A DNA stretch of 64,000 bases from positions 310,001-374,000 of the forward strand of contig DASXDT010000006.1 of assembly GCA_036490475.1 (NCBI GenBank), read 5' to 3'. The first letter of the stretch is position 1, and every line of letters starts with the position of its first letter. The DNA is from Candidatus Tumulicola sp. Lineage in GTDB: Bacteria > Vulcanimicrobiota > Vulcanimicrobiia > Vulcanimicrobiales > Vulcanimicrobiaceae. The notes under the pieces are model-generated. The model was not told the origin of the DNA. It did not search any database and saw only the letters and a program-made list of their open reading frames with translations. The position numbers and the translations under genes are program-made. This document shows, in pieces, positions 8,103-17,477 of the stretch.

Positions 8103-9470
8103 CTACGCTCCCGCCCGCGAGAAGATGCCGACGTCGGCTTTGCGCACACCGTAGAGTTCGGGCGTCGTGGCCACGTCGCTATCGACCAGCGCGTCGATGA
8201 AGAAGCGCGTGATGAACACGGCAGTGAACAGCGAGACGACCGTGCCCCAGAAGAGCGTGAATGCGAAACCTTTCACCGTTCCGGTGCCGAGAAAGTAGAG
8301 CACGCCGGCGCCGACGATGGTCGTGAAATGGCTGTCGAACACGGCCGAAAACGCGCGAGCGAACCCGACGCGTACGGCACCGCGCATCGACTTACCGTTC
8401 CACAACTCTTCTTTGATGCGCTCGAAAATCAGAACGTTGGCATCGACCGCCATACCGATCGAAAGGACGAAGCCCGCGATGCCCGGGAGCGTGAGCGTCG
8501 CGTGGGACGTGGCGAGAATCGCCATCATCACCAACACGTAAATCGCGAGCGCGAGGTCGGCCAGAAATCCCGGCAAACGATACACGACGACCATGAACAG
8601 CAGCACTAGCCCCAGTCCGAGCATCGATGCCCGCAGCGACTGAATCAAGTCGATCTTGCCGAGCGTCGGTCCGATCGTCTCTTTTTCGACGATCTTGATG
8701 CTGACGGGCAGTGCGCCGGCGTTCAACTCGTTGGCGAGCGTCGTCACCTGCTCGATCGTGAAAGTACCGTTGATCTGTCCGCTGTCAAAAATCGGGCCGT
8801 TGATGATCGGCGCCGAAATGAAGCGGTGATCCAGAAAGATGCCGAGCGGCTTTCCGATGTTGTCGCTGGTCAGCTTGCCAAACTTGGCCGGATCTTTGGT
8901 TTGAAATAGGACGATCGGCGCGCTGCCGCCTGTCTGCTGGTATCCGGCTTGTGCCGCCTTCAAATCCTTACCGGAATAAACAACGGGTCCGCTTGCATTG
9001 TAGGCGCCGTTTGCGACGTAGGCTTCGGCCTGCGCCTTCACCTTGGCCGGCGCGTTCGGATTGTCGAGCACTGCCTGCGCTTCAACCGCCTTCTGATTTA
9101 CGTCAGGTGGGACGATCTTGTATGCGAGGACCGCAATTTCTTTGAGCACGCGCTCGGCTTCGTCCGGATTCTTGACGTTCGGCAGCTCGACCAAAATACG
9201 GTCGGTCCCGACATTGCTAATCGACGGCTCGGTCACACCGAGCCCGTTGATGCGCTTGTCGATGACCTCGCGCGTTTGCGCCTGCACTTGGCTGGTGATC
9301 GTCGGCACATCTTCGGTCGGGTACATCTGCAGCAGCAGACGGGATCCGCCTTGTAAGTCGAGGCCCAAGTGAATTTTCTGCTGGACCGGCAGTATCGCCC
9401 ACAGCGAGAAGACGATAATGGCCAGGATGACCAGCGCCTTGAATGGCGTCTTGAGGTTATTCCAGTTCAT
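8103..9470 (-). CDS. secD: Protein translocase subunit SecD
   Basis: The ATG at 9470 (MNWNNLKTPFK) is preferred over an upstream GTG because the first helix (ALVILAIIVFSLWAIL) then sits at the usual place. The protein has 455 residues: the N-terminal helix, the GLDLQGGSRLLLQ signature, a periplasmic P1-like domain, and five C-terminal helices with GIAGFVLSIGMAVDANVLIFERI, which is diagnostic of SecD. It is rather short because the P1 domain is reduced. It is an accessory subunit of the Sec translocon. secF follows three bases later. Confidence 0.95.
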   Translation of the reverse strand: MNWNNLKTPFKALVILAIIVFSLWAILPVQQKIHLGLDLQGGSRLLLQMYPTEDVPTITSQVQAQTREVIDKRINGLGVTEPSISNVGTDRILVELPNVKNPDEAERVLKEIAVLAYKIVPPDVNQKAVEAQAVLDNPNAPAKVKAQAEAYVANGAYNASGPVVYSGKDLKAAQAGYQQTGGSAPIVLFQTKDPAKFGKLTSDNIGKPLGIFLDHRFISAPIINGPIFDSGQINGTFTIEQVTTLANELNAGALPVSIKIVEKETIGPTLGKIDLIQSLRASMLGLGLVLLFMVVVYRLPGFLADLALAIYVLVMMAILATSHATLTLPGIAGFVLSIGMAVDANVLIFERIKEELWNGKSMRGAVRVGFARAFSAVFDSHFTTIVGAGVLYFLGTGTVKGFAFTLFWGTVVSLFTAVFITRFFIDALVDSDVATTPELYGVRKADVGIFSRAGA

Positions 9471-9493
9471 TGCATCCGAACAAAAGACAAGTG

Positions 9494-9527
9494 CAAACAA
9501 AAGACCCGCTGCGGCGGGCCGCGGGTC
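9494..9527 (-). terminator. Rho-independent terminator between the lipoprotein gene and secD
   Basis: A GC-rich inverted repeat, gacccgc (9503-9509) with gcgggtc (9521-9527), is followed on the minus strand by TTTTGTTTG. It lies downstream of the small lipoprotein gene and just ahead of secD. It therefore probably ends the upstream transcript, and secD must then have its own promoter very close to its start. Confidence 0.55.
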
Positions 9528-9590
9528 ACCAGGGTTTACGGCTGTAGCGCGAACAGGCCTGCCGCGAGCGCTGAAACGCTGCGGATGCCG

Positions 9591-9809
9591 CTACTTCTTA
9601 GAGCAAGCTTTCGCGGCGACGCGCGCCGTAACGCCGTGCGCCGGCTTGGCACAGGCGTGACGCGCGGCCGGGAGCCGGTTGAGTGCGTACTGTTCCACGG
9701 TCATGGTCATCGAATCGTCGAGTCCGAGCGACCGATACGGCAGCGAGGCGGTTCCTGCGCCGCAACCGGCGAGGAAGGCCAAAAGCAGGACGGCGACCAT
9801 GGGACGCAT
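9591..9809 (-). CDS. Small lipoprotein of unknown function
   Basis: A 72-residue product with a textbook lipoprotein signal: MRPMVAVLLLAFLAGC, lipobox LAGC with Cys16 as the lipidated residue. The mature part of about 56 residues is polar, has two further Cys and ends in SKK. No domain is recognisable. It lies between flhA and secD on the same strand and is followed by a terminator, so it is probably a single-gene unit. Confidence 0.65.
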   Translation of the reverse strand: MRPMVAVLLLAFLAGCGAGTASLPYRSLGLDDSMTMTVEQYALNRLPAARHACAKPAHGVTARVAAKACSKK

Positions 9810-9890
9810 CGTGATCCTCCGGGAAGCGGCTGCCGGCTACTACGCGCCAAGGAACTCGATTGTTACAGCTGCGCCACGAGAAGTTCCACG

Positions 9891-11918
9891 TCACTGAGCG
9901 AGCTCATGCGCCCCCAGCACGGCCGCCGGCTCGAGGATGAGCTCGGGCGGCAGCTCGCCGTATCCGAAGACCGAAACCCTGACGCCCGACCGGAGCAAAA
10001 AGTCGGCCAAGAGCGGTCGCAGGGCAGCGGTGCAAACGACGGCGGCTCGCTCGCGCGGGATCGACGCCGCATACGACGCGATGCGGTCGCGCACGGCGGC
10101 GGCCGTTGCCGCCGAAGCCGGCAGCGCTCCGCCGGTCCATGCGTCGAGCAAACTTCGTTCGAACTCCGGATCGAACGCAATCGGAGCGAGCGAGCGTGTC
10201 TCACGGCGGCGGAGCAGCGCGGGCACAACCGTCCGCCGCGCCGACTCGGCTAGCTCTTGCGGATCGCGCGTTCCGGCCTCGAGCATAATTTCCAGAACGC
10301 CGACCGGGTCGCGCGGCCAAGCACCTTCGCGCAACAGCAGTCCGAATGCACGGTGCAGAATTCCGATCGGCAACGCGTCGGTACCGACGTCTTTGACGAC
10401 CGAAGGAACCGACGCCCGCAGATGCTCGAGCAACGTATGAAGCTCTTGCCGGCCAACCAGCTCGGCGGCGTGCGTCCGCGCTACTTCTGCAAGGTGCGAC
10501 CCTAACACCGAAATCGGATCGAACACCAACGCGCCGGCATCCAGCGCGCGCTCGCGGTCGGCATGATCGATCCAGGCCGCCGGTAATCCGTACACCGGTT
10601 CGCGCTCGACCGTACCGAGCCGAGAAACGACCGGTTCATCAGCAACCGCGAGCAGACGGTCGACTTCGAGCCTACCTTCCCCGGCAACGCGGTCGCGAAC
10701 GCGAATCGCATACCGCTGCGCGTCGCGCGTCAAGTCGTCACGCAAGCGCACGCCCGGAAGTACGACGCCGATGTCGCCGGCCAGCGCGCGGCGCACCTCA
10801 CCGATGCGATCGAGCAGTGCATCGGCGGCCGGTGCGATCAGCAATCGCGTGAGGTCGGCGCCCAAGTCGATCGCCAATGCATCGACGCCGATCAAGCCGA
10901 GCGCCAATTCCGGACGGCGCATGACGTTGCGGCGTGCGCGCTCGCTCTCGCGTTGCATTTCGCCGCGCTCGCGGCGAAATCGCACGGCTGCTGCCTGCGC
11001 CAACGCGAACGCGCCGATCCCCAACGTAAAGAACAACGGCCGCGGTAACGCCGGCACGAATCCGAGTGCGATCAGCAGCCCTCCGGCGCTGCGCAGGACG
11101 TCGGGACGCGCGAAGAGTTGCGCGGCGAGATCTGCCCCCAGCGCGCCGTCGGTGGCGACACGCGTTACCATCATGCCCATCGCGGTAGAAATCAAGAACG
11201 CCGGCAACGTCGTCACGAGCGCGTTACCGATCGACAGCAGCGCGAACGTGTCGAGCGCATCCAGCGGGGCCATTCCGTGGTACGCCATCCCGACGACGAT
11301 GCCGCCGCACAGGTTGAGCGCGACGATCACCAGCGCAGCTACCGCATCGCCTTTGACGAATTTTCCGGCGCCGTCCATCGCTCCGTAAAAATCGGCTTCG
11401 CGCTGCACCAGCGCGCGTTTGCGCCGCGCACCGTCGACGTCGAGGGCGCCGGCGTGCACGTCGGCATCGATCGCCATTTGCTTTCCCGGCATTGCGTCGA
11501 GCGTAAAACGGGCGGCGACTTCGGCCACGCGCTGCGATCCGCTCGCGATGACCACGAACTGAATGGTGATCAAGATCGCGAAGACAATCACGCCGACAAC
11601 CAAGTTGCCGTGCACGACGAACGCACCAAACGCCGGAATAATCGATCCGACCGTGCCCGGCACGGCCCCTTGCGTGAGGATCAAGCGCGTCGCCGACACG
11701 TCGAGCGACAGCCGGAATAGCGTTGCGAACAACAGCGCCGGTGCGAACGCTGAAAACTCCAATGGGTCGCCGACCGTAACCGACAGCAACAGCACCAAAG
11801 CGGAACCGAAAATGTTCAAACCGAGCAAAACGTCGAGCAGCCACGGCGGCAGCGGCACGATGAGGATGGCAACGACCGCTAAGAGCAAGCCCGCAAACGC
11901 GTACACCGCCGTCTTCAC
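9891..11918 (-). CDS. flhA: Flagellar-type export gate protein FlhA
   Basis: GTG at 11918 overlaps the flhB stop (GTGA) and gives 675 residues; the frame remains open far upstream only as a shadow of flhB. The N-terminal half has about eight membrane helices and the FHIPEP-family signature (LFRLSLDVSATRLILTQG, then FVVIASGSQRVAEVAARFTLDAMPGKQMAIDAD). The C-terminal half is the cytoplasmic domain that binds chaperone-substrate complexes and forms the nonameric gate ring. Conserved charged residues such as the Asp of the 'PGKQMAIDAD' region are retained, so the gate looks functional. It is the last gene of the fliQ-fliR-flhB-flhA run. Confidence 0.93.
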   Translation of the reverse strand: MKTAVYAFAGLLLAVVAILIVPLPPWLLDVLLGLNIFGSALVLLLSVTVGDPLEFSAFAPALLFATLFRLSLDVSATRLILTQGAVPGTVGSIIPAFGAFVVHGNLVVGVIVFAILITIQFVVIASGSQRVAEVAARFTLDAMPGKQMAIDADVHAGALDVDGARRKRALVQREADFYGAMDGAGKFVKGDAVAALVIVALNLCGGIVVGMAYHGMAPLDALDTFALLSIGNALVTTLPAFLISTAMGMMVTRVATDGALGADLAAQLFARPDVLRSAGGLLIALGFVPALPRPLFFTLGIGAFALAQAAAVRFRRERGEMQRESERARRNVMRRPELALGLIGVDALAIDLGADLTRLLIAPAADALLDRIGEVRRALAGDIGVVLPGVRLRDDLTRDAQRYAIRVRDRVAGEGRLEVDRLLAVADEPVVSRLGTVEREPVYGLPAAWIDHADRERALDAGALVFDPISVLGSHLAEVARTHAAELVGRQELHTLLEHLRASVPSVVKDVGTDALPIGILHRAFGLLLREGAWPRDPVGVLEIMLEAGTRDPQELAESARRTVVPALLRRRETRSLAPIAFDPEFERSLLDAWTGGALPASAATAAAVRDRIASYAASIPRERAAVVCTAALRPLLADFLLRSGVRVSVFGYGELPPELILEPAAVLGAHELAQ

Positions 11919-12934
11919 GTGCGAGCCTCGCTCGACGCGCGCGACAAGGCCCCGACCACCTCGGCAACCGCGACGTAGTGTTCGAGCGCGATCGGACGAC
12001 CGACAGCGGCATCGGTAAACAACGCTCGAGCCAACGGCGGATTTTCGACGATGGGGACGCACAACTCGGCGGCCAGCGAGCGAACGCGTAACGCAGCTTG
12101 CCCGGCAGCAGCGACGAGGATCACCGGTACCTGCACGCGCGGCGGTGCGTACTGCAAGGCGACGGCGACGTGCGTCGGATTGACCACCACGAACGATGCA
12201 TCTTTGACGTCCGAGGGTGCGCCGCGCAGGAACGATCGATGGAGTGCGCGCCGCCGGCCTCGCGCATTCGGATCGCCATCCTGTTCCTTTGCCTCGCGCT
12301 TGCGCTCGTCGAACGACATGCGCAGTTTCCGCAGCCACGCACGGCGCGCGCTCGTATATTCGGCTACGGCAAACGCCAAACCGCACGCGCAGGCAGTCAG
12401 CGCTGTGCCGCGTACGCCTTGCCACGCCGTAGCGGCGAGTTCGGGAGGTTCGTGCGCGCGCAACAGCTGCGCGCCCGCATGCACGACGATCGACGAGATC
12501 GCGGACGCCGCCACGCAGAATGCGGCAATTGCTCGCACGGCGTGCGCCATCGTTTCGCGCGACGCGATACGCCGGATTCCGGCGAACACGTCGAGTCGCT
12601 CCACGGCAAAGCGGATCGGGACGACGGCGACACCTCCGCTCTGAACGATCGCAGACGCGATGCCGGCGGCCGCGGCCGCGCCCATTGGAACGAGGACTGC
12701 AGCTATGGTCAGCACGGCATCGTCCCACGGCGCAATCTCGCTGGAAGCGGCGCGTGCCAGTGCGGCACTCAACCGCGTGCCGATCGGTAACACGAGCGAT
12801 GCTAAGGCGATCGCCGCGGCGAGAAATGCGACGTTCGCGGGCAACTCGACCGACCGCGCGACGTTCCCCTCGCGCTTGGCTTTCTGCAGGCGCTGGGGCG
12901 TCGGGTCGAATGGCTTTTCCGCCTCGTCGCTCAA
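11915..12934 (-). CDS. flhB: Flagellar-type export switch protein FlhB
   Basis: TTG at 12934, overlapping the fliR stop (TTGA), gives 339 residues beginning SDEAEKPFDPTPQRLQKAKREGNVARS, the usual FlhB start. Four membrane helices are followed by a cytoplasmic domain with the autocleavage motif NPTH at 252-255 (VVVNPTHVAVAL). Cleavage there normally switches export from rod/hook to filament substrates. Its presence suggests that substrate switching is kept even though no late substrate is encoded nearby. It is coupled on both sides by four-base overlaps. Confidence 0.93.
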   Translation of the reverse strand: MSDEAEKPFDPTPQRLQKAKREGNVARSVELPANVAFLAAAIALASLVLPIGTRLSAALARAASSEIAPWDDAVLTIAAVLVPMGAAAAAGIASAIVQSGGVAVVPIRFAVERLDVFAGIRRIASRETMAHAVRAIAAFCVAASAISSIVVHAGAQLLRAHEPPELAATAWQGVRGTALTACACGLAFAVAEYTSARRAWLRKLRMSFDERKREAKEQDGDPNARGRRRALHRSFLRGAPSDVKDASFVVVNPTHVAVALQYAPPRVQVPVILVAAAGQAALRVRSLAAELCVPIVENPPLARALFTDAAVGRPIALEHYVAVAEVVGALSRASSEART

Positions 12935-13644
12935 CGGCGCGCCGGCAACGCGTGCACCGGAGCGATCGCCGCTTGCGATAACGACGAAGCCGTCAATGCG
13001 GTCGCGACGAGCGCCGCCGCGAAAACCAGTGGAAACGCCAAAGTAGTGCTTCCAAAGCGCGGGACGGCACGCGAAAGCGAACCGAGCGCGATCTGCACTA
13101 CGAACGCCACTCCAATCGACGGGCCGGCGACGGCGATCCCGGTGGCCACCATCGCTTCTCCCAATCCAGCGCCGAACTGCGTCCACGCGTACGCGCCGGC
13201 CGGCGACGCCACCGGAACGCGCACGAAGCTGTCCGCAAATGCCGGAATAACGATTCGGTAAGCGCCGAATAAAAAGAACGCGCCGGTATATGCCAACGAC
13301 CACACGCGACCGAAGCCGCTGGGAGCGACGAGTTGCAGGTTTGGAGCGATCGCTTTGACGCCGACGTAATCGTCGATCGCGCGTCCGCCGGCATAGGCCG
13401 CGTCGTACACCAGCGACGCGGCCGTTCCGATCGCGGCACCCACCAAGACCTCCAATGCCAACGCCGGGACGAGCAATGCGTCGAGCGGTGCGCGGGTTGC
13501 GGGCACGCCGGGTACGATCGCGCCGGCCAGCAACAGCGCGAGTCCGGCGCGCAACGGCGCACTAACGCTCGGATGCGCGATGCCGGGAGCGCGCGCAACG
13601 AAACCGGCGCAGCGCGCAAACACGAGAACTGCAGTCGACGTCAC
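12931..13644 (-). CDS. fliR: Flagellar-type export gate protein FliR
   Basis: A 237-residue, highly hydrophobic protein with about six helices. Its GTG start overlaps the fliQ stop and its stop overlaps the flhB start. It is slightly shorter than typical FliR (about 255). A DDYVG-type segment after helix 3 and the order fliQ-fliR-flhB-flhA support the call. With FliP and FliQ it forms the helical export gate that opens into the periplasmic rod. Confidence 0.88.
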   Translation of the reverse strand: MTSTAVLVFARCAGFVARAPGIAHPSVSAPLRAGLALLLAGAIVPGVPATRAPLDALLVPALALEVLVGAAIGTAASLVYDAAYAGGRAIDDYVGVKAIAPNLQLVAPSGFGRVWSLAYTGAFFLFGAYRIVIPAFADSFVRVPVASPAGAYAWTQFGAGLGEAMVATGIAVAGPSIGVAFVVQIALGSLSRAVPRFGSTTLAFPLVFAAALVATALTASSLSQAAIAPVHALPARR

Positions 13645-13910
13645 GTGCCCGTCACCAGCGACGGGATCGCCTCTAAGGCGCGTTCGAACAGGCCGGCCAG
13701 CAGATGCATCGCGGGCACGCCGGCTGCCAGCGTCAACGTCCCGACGACGAGTATTTTTGGAAGGAGCGTCAGCGTCTGCTCCTGCACTTGGGTGGCGGCT
13801 TGCACGATCGCAACTACCGTTCCGATCGCGGCCGCCAACGTCAAGACCGGCAACGCGAGAATCGCCGTAACGATCGACGCATCGCGTAACAACCCCGAGA
13901 ACGCATCCAC
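13641..13910 (-). CDS. fliQ: Flagellar-type export gate protein FliQ
   Basis: The 89-residue protein has two helices and the family signature in between (AIVQAATQVQEQTLTLLPKILVV). A GTG start gives MDAFSGLLRDA. Size and motif fit FliQ/SctS exactly. It opens the second half of the export locus. Its usual neighbour fliP lies 3.6 kb upstream, beyond metF and a plus-strand gene pair. Confidence 0.93.
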   Translation of the reverse strand: MDAFSGLLRDASIVTAILALPVLTLAAAIGTVVAIVQAATQVQEQTLTLLPKILVVGTLTLAAGVPAMHLLAGLFERALEAIPSLVTGT

Positions 13911-13958
13911 CGAACCAGCCTACGCCGATTCGGTGAACGAAGCGTTACCGAAAAGCGC

Positions 13959-14864
13959 TCAGGATGCGTTTCCCGCGGTCGCGAAGTCGAGACGCCACGC
14001 GCTGGCCGCCAGCAACGACGACACGATCGCGCGCGTCGCCGGCGACCGATTGAGCGTGTAAAAGTGAATCCCTGGAACGCCGGCCCGCAATAACGCGACC
14101 GCCTGCATCGAAGCAAAGGCGACGCCTAACGCCTCGACCGCTGCAGGGTCGCCGCGACGCGCTTCCATTTCGACGTGCAGTTTGGGCGGAATCGTCGCAC
14201 CGCACATTGCCACAAAGCGCCGGATCTGATCGAAGTTCGTGATCGGCATCACGCCCGGCAGAATCGGCACGTCGATTCCTGCGGCTCGAACGCTCCGTAC
14301 GAAGTCGAAATACTTTTCGTTATCAAAGAACAGTTGCGACACCAAGAAGTCAGCGCCGGCGTCGACCTTGCGACGTAGAAAATGAAGGTCCTCGGCCGGG
14401 GCGGACGATTCGGGATGCTTCTCCGGGTAACACGCCGCGCCGATGCAGAAATCGTAATTGCGCTTCAGCATCGCGATCATTTCCTCGGCGTGCGCGAACC
14501 CCGTTGGTGGCACAGTGAAGGATTCGTTGCGCGGAGGATCGCCGCGCAACGCTAAGACGTTGCGGATGCCGGCGCGCGACAGATCGTCGAAGAGCGCGCG
14601 CAATTCGGAGCGCGTCGCACCGACGCAGGTCACGTGGGCGACGACGGTCAGCCCGATTTCTTGCTGGATCTGCTTGGCGAGTGCGACCGTGCGCGCGCGC
14701 GTCGAGCCGCCCGCACCGTAGGTGATGGAGACGAACGCCGGGCGCAACGGCTGCAGCGCGGCGATCGTTTCGAACAAGCGATGCGAACCGTCGTCGTCTT
14801 TGGGCGGGAAGAACTCAAACGAGAAGAACGGCCGCAAGCTCGCGAGCGCGTCGGCGATGCGCAT
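13959..14864 (-). CDS. metF: 5,10-methylenetetrahydrofolate reductase
   Basis: ATG at 14864 (MRIADALASLRPFFSFEFFPPK) gives 301 residues. The FFSFEFFPPK start, the RALRGDPP-like segment (VLALRGDPPRNE), the FLVSQLFFDN motif and the ILPGVMPI motif identify the FAD-dependent TIM-barrel enzyme. It reduces methylene-THF to methyl-THF for methionine synthesis. It sits between fliP and fliQ and is unrelated to export. The upstream side is a divergent intergenic region shared with the GlxA-type regulator. Confidence 0.95.
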   Translation of the reverse strand: MRIADALASLRPFFSFEFFPPKDDDGSHRLFETIAALQPLRPAFVSITYGAGGSTRARTVALAKQIQQEIGLTVVAHVTCVGATRSELRALFDDLSRAGIRNVLALRGDPPRNESFTVPPTGFAHAEEMIAMLKRNYDFCIGAACYPEKHPESSAPAEDLHFLRRKVDAGADFLVSQLFFDNEKYFDFVRSVRAAGIDVPILPGVMPITNFDQIRRFVAMCGATIPPKLHVEMEARRGDPAAVEALGVAFASMQAVALLRAGVPGIHFYTLNRSPATRAIVSSLLAASAWRLDFATAGNAS

Positions 14865-14922
14865 GCGGGCTAAGTTACCGAAACCCGGCCGCAACGCCTC
14901 CGCAAACGAGAGGCGGCCTCAT

Positions 14923-14961
14923 GATGTCCTAAAACGTCGGTTTTTAGCCATTGCGGACATC
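14923..14961. promoter_or_regulatory. Inverted repeat in the metF / regulator divergent region
   Basis: The repeat gatgtcc (14923-14929) and ggacatc (14955-14961) encloses a second symmetric pair, ctaaaa (14929-14934) and ttttag (14942-14947). It lies about 25 bases upstream of the regulator's GTG and about 60 bases upstream of metF. Position and symmetry fit an operator, perhaps for the neighbouring GlxA-type protein. An AT-rich promoter element inside it is possible. Binding is inferred only from geometry. Confidence 0.35.
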
Positions 14962-14986
14962 CGGGATTTAGTCGTACAGTTTCACC

Positions 14987-15961
14987 GTGAAGGTGCGACG
15001 AATTGCCATCGCCGTCTACGACGGCGTCGCGGCCCTCGACGTAGCGGGTCCGGCCGATGTATTCTCGACCGCCAACGATCTGTTACGCCGGCAACCGGCG
15101 CCCTACTCCGTGGTCGTCACCGGCTCGCGCCGCGGCCGCGCTGCGGCCGAGTCGGGCGTGTCCTTGCACGCCGATATCGCGTTCAAGGATAATGTCTCGT
15201 TCGACACGATTATCGTGCCCGGTGGCAGAGGACTGCGCTTACATCCGAAGACGCGAGGTGCGGTGACAAACTTCTTGCTCGCTCATTCGAAAAGAGCCCG
15301 ACGGATCGCATCGGTGTGTACCGGTATCTACGCTCTGGCGGATACCGGTTTGCTCGATGGCCGGAACGTTACGACCCACTGGCGCTATGCCGATGACGTT
15401 CGGCGGCTTTGGCCAAAGCTGAATGTGAACGCCGACGCCATCTTCATCAATGATGGAAAGTTCTACACGTCTGCCGGCGTGACGGCGGGCATCGATCTGT
15501 CGTTGTCATTCGTCGAGGAAGATTTTGGCAGCGAGCTCGCGCTTGCGGTTGCTCGCGAACTCGTCGTGTATCTCAAACGCTCGGGCGGACAACTGCAATA
15601 TTCGCAACCGCTTCTCGCGCAGACGGCGGCAAGGCCGCATTTCGGGAGCCTGACGGAGTGGATTCGCGGGAATCTGCAAAGCGACTTGACGCTCGAGACG
15701 CTGGCCGAACGCATACATCTCAGCCCCCGGCACTTTGTTCGCAAATTTAAGGCAGCGCTCGGAGTGACGCCTTCGGATTTCGTGGAACAGCTGCGTTTGG
15801 ATGAGGCGCGCTGGCTACTCGTGAACGGCGACGATCCGGTAAACGACCTCGCCCAGACCGTCGGTTACAGGGGTGACGACACGTTTCGACGCGCGTTCGA
15901 ACGCCGCTACGGAATCGCCCCCGCCGAGTATCGGCGGCGTTTCCGGCTGGTCGAACCGTAA
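14987..15961 (+). CDS. GlxA-family transcriptional regulator (DJ-1/PfpI plus AraC)
   Basis: Residues 1-190 form a DJ-1/PfpI-like domain with the nucleophile-elbow Cys111 (ASVCTGIYALA) and the following TTHWRYAD segment. Residues about 220-315 form an AraC-type double helix-turn-helix (TLETLAERIHLSPRHFVRKFK, VNDLAQTVGYRGDDTFRRAFERRYG). Proteins of this layout bind small ligands and usually activate nearby transport or catabolic genes. The 324-residue length is normal. The membrane glycosyltransferase gene starts one base after its stop, so they are co-transcribed. Confidence 0.9.
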   Translation: MKVRRIAIAVYDGVAALDVAGPADVFSTANDLLRRQPAPYSVVVTGSRRGRAAAESGVSLHADIAFKDNVSFDTIIVPGGRGLRLHPKTRGAVTNFLLAHSKRARRIASVCTGIYALADTGLLDGRNVTTHWRYADDVRRLWPKLNVNADAIFINDGKFYTSAGVTAGIDLSLSFVEEDFGSELALAVARELVVYLKRSGGQLQYSQPLLAQTAARPHFGSLTEWIRGNLQSDLTLETLAERIHLSPRHFVRKFKAALGVTPSDFVEQLRLDEARWLLVNGDDPVNDLAQTVGYRGDDTFRRAFERRYGIAPAEYRRRFRLVEP

Positions 15962-15962
15962 G

Positions 15963-17477
15963 ATGAAAGCTGTACCGTACGAACGCCTGCGGATACCCTT
16001 ATATGCGGCGGCTGCGACGTTTCTATTTCACCTCGCGGCAAACCCACACTACGGCTTTTTCCGTGACGAACTCTACTTCATCATCTGTGGCCGGCATCCG
16101 CAGTGGGGTTACGTCGACCAGCCGCCCGTGATTCCGCTGCTTGCCGCCGGATCGCAGATCTTCGGACACTCGCTCGTCGCATTGCGCGCCGTCTCTGCAC
16201 TGTTCGCGGCGGCTTCGGTATTCGTCACATGCCGGCTGGTTCAGGAACTCGAAGGCGGCACGTTCGCGCAGGTCTTGGGAGCGGTCTGCGTTGCACTCGC
16301 TCCGATTCTCGCAAACTTCGGCATGATGGTCGCACCGGACAGCGTCGGCCTCTGGGCATGGCCGCTCGTCGTCCTCTATGTGGCGCGTCTCGCGCGCGGG
16401 GCTGATCCCCGTTGGTGGCTTGCCGCCGGCGTCGTCTCGGGCATCGCGCTGGAAAGCAAATATAGCGCCGCGTTTTTTCTTTTGGCCGCGTTCGCCGGCG
16501 TCGCGCTCACACCGGCGCGCACGATCCTGAAAACGTCATGGTTTGCGTGGGGCGTGTTGATTGCGGCCGCGATCGCGCTGCCGAACGTTCTGTGGCAGGC
16601 GCACTACGGGTTTCCGATGATCGAACTCCTCGACAACGGACAGCACGGCAAGAACGTCGTCCTGGATCCGCTGTCATTCGGACTACAGCAACTCGAAATC
16701 ACGAACCCCGTCCTCGCGCTCGTATGGATCTGCGGGCTGATCTGGACGTTCTTCACACCCGTGGCGCGTTGGATTGGAATCACATTCGTCGCGTTATTCG
16801 CTCTGATGATCGCGTTGCACGCGAAAAGCTATTATATGTGCGATGCGTATCCGGCGCTGTTTGCGGCCGGTGCCGTCGCGTTCGAGCGTGCAACACGGCG
16901 AGCACGATTCATCCGGCCTGCCGTTCTGGCATTGGCGGCGCTGGCGGGGTTCGCTCTCATTCCACTCGTGCTGCCCGTGCTGCCCGTCAAGCAGTTTAGC
17001 GTCTACCAAGCCGGGCTTTCGAAGGTCTTGCCGCTGAGCTCCCTGGCCACCGAGCACCACCGGCAGTCCGTGCTGCCACAGACATACGCAGACATGCACG
17101 GATGGCCGGCGCTCGCGCAGACCGTCGCGGAGGTGTACGCCTCGTTGCCTTTAGCAGAGCGCACTCGCACCGTCATCGTCGCGCAGAACTATGGAGAGGC
17201 TGCCGCTATCCAGTTTTTCACCGCGCCCGAATTGCCGGTCATCAGCGGACACAATCAGTATTTTCTTTGGGGTACGCGCGGGTATTCGGGGAACGTTCTC
17301 ATCGACGTGAACGGCGACTGCGGGCGCGATCGCCACCTCTTTCGTAGCGCGCAGAAAGCCGCCACGTTTACCGCGCCGTACGTCATGCCATACGAAGACG
17401 ATATGCCGATCATGCTCTGCCGCGGTATCAAGCAGCCGCTCGCGGCGATATGGCCGAGTATCAAGAACTATATCTAA
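15963..17477 (+). CDS. GT39/ArnT-like membrane glycosyltransferase
   Basis: ATG at 15963 (MKAVPYERLRIPLYAAAATF) is chosen because a longer frame overlaps the regulator. The 504-residue protein has about ten helices. The first periplasmic loop carries the acidic HYGFFRDELYFI motif and GYVDQPPV, typical of PMT/GT39-family lipid-linked sugar transferases (ArnT and relatives). The C-terminus is a periplasmic domain of about 130 residues. The donor would be a polyprenyl-phosphate sugar; the acceptor is unknown (lipid or protein). It lies one base downstream of the GlxA-type regulator gene. Confidence 0.85.
   Translation: MKAVPYERLRIPLYAAAATFLFHLAANPHYGFFRDELYFIICGRHPQWGYVDQPPVIPLLAAGSQIFGHSLVALRAVSALFAAASVFVTCRLVQELEGGTFAQVLGAVCVALAPILANFGMMVAPDSVGLWAWPLVVLYVARLARGADPRWWLAAGVVSGIALESKYSAAFFLLAAFAGVALTPARTILKTSWFAWGVLIAAAIALPNVLWQAHYGFPMIELLDNGQHGKNVVLDPLSFGLQQLEITNPVLALVWICGLIWTFFTPVARWIGITFVALFALMIALHAKSYYMCDAYPALFAAGAVAFERATRRARFIRPAVLALAALAGFALIPLVLPVLPVKQFSVYQAGLSKVLPLSSLATEHHRQSVLPQTYADMHGWPALAQTVAEVYASLPLAERTRTVIVAQNYGEAAAIQFFTAPELPVISGHNQYFLWGTRGYSGNVLIDVNGDCGRDRHLFRSAQKAATFTAPYVMPYEDDMPIMLCRGIKQPLAAIWPSIKNYI

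Noticed and set aside
9369-10253. 294-codon plus-strand frame across secD, the lipoprotein and flhA
   Set aside because: It spans three real minus-strand genes and two intergenic gaps and has an Arg-rich shadow composition.
11919-12728. Long N-terminal extension of the flhA frame (about 270 codons)
   Set aside because: It covers flhB in another frame and translates to an Arg-rich sequence. FlhA proteins start at the GTG that overlaps the flhB stop.
12935-13303. Upstream extension of the flhB frame
   Set aside because: It lies entirely inside fliR. The conserved FlhB start (SDEAEKPFDPTP) begins at the TTG overlapping the fliR stop.
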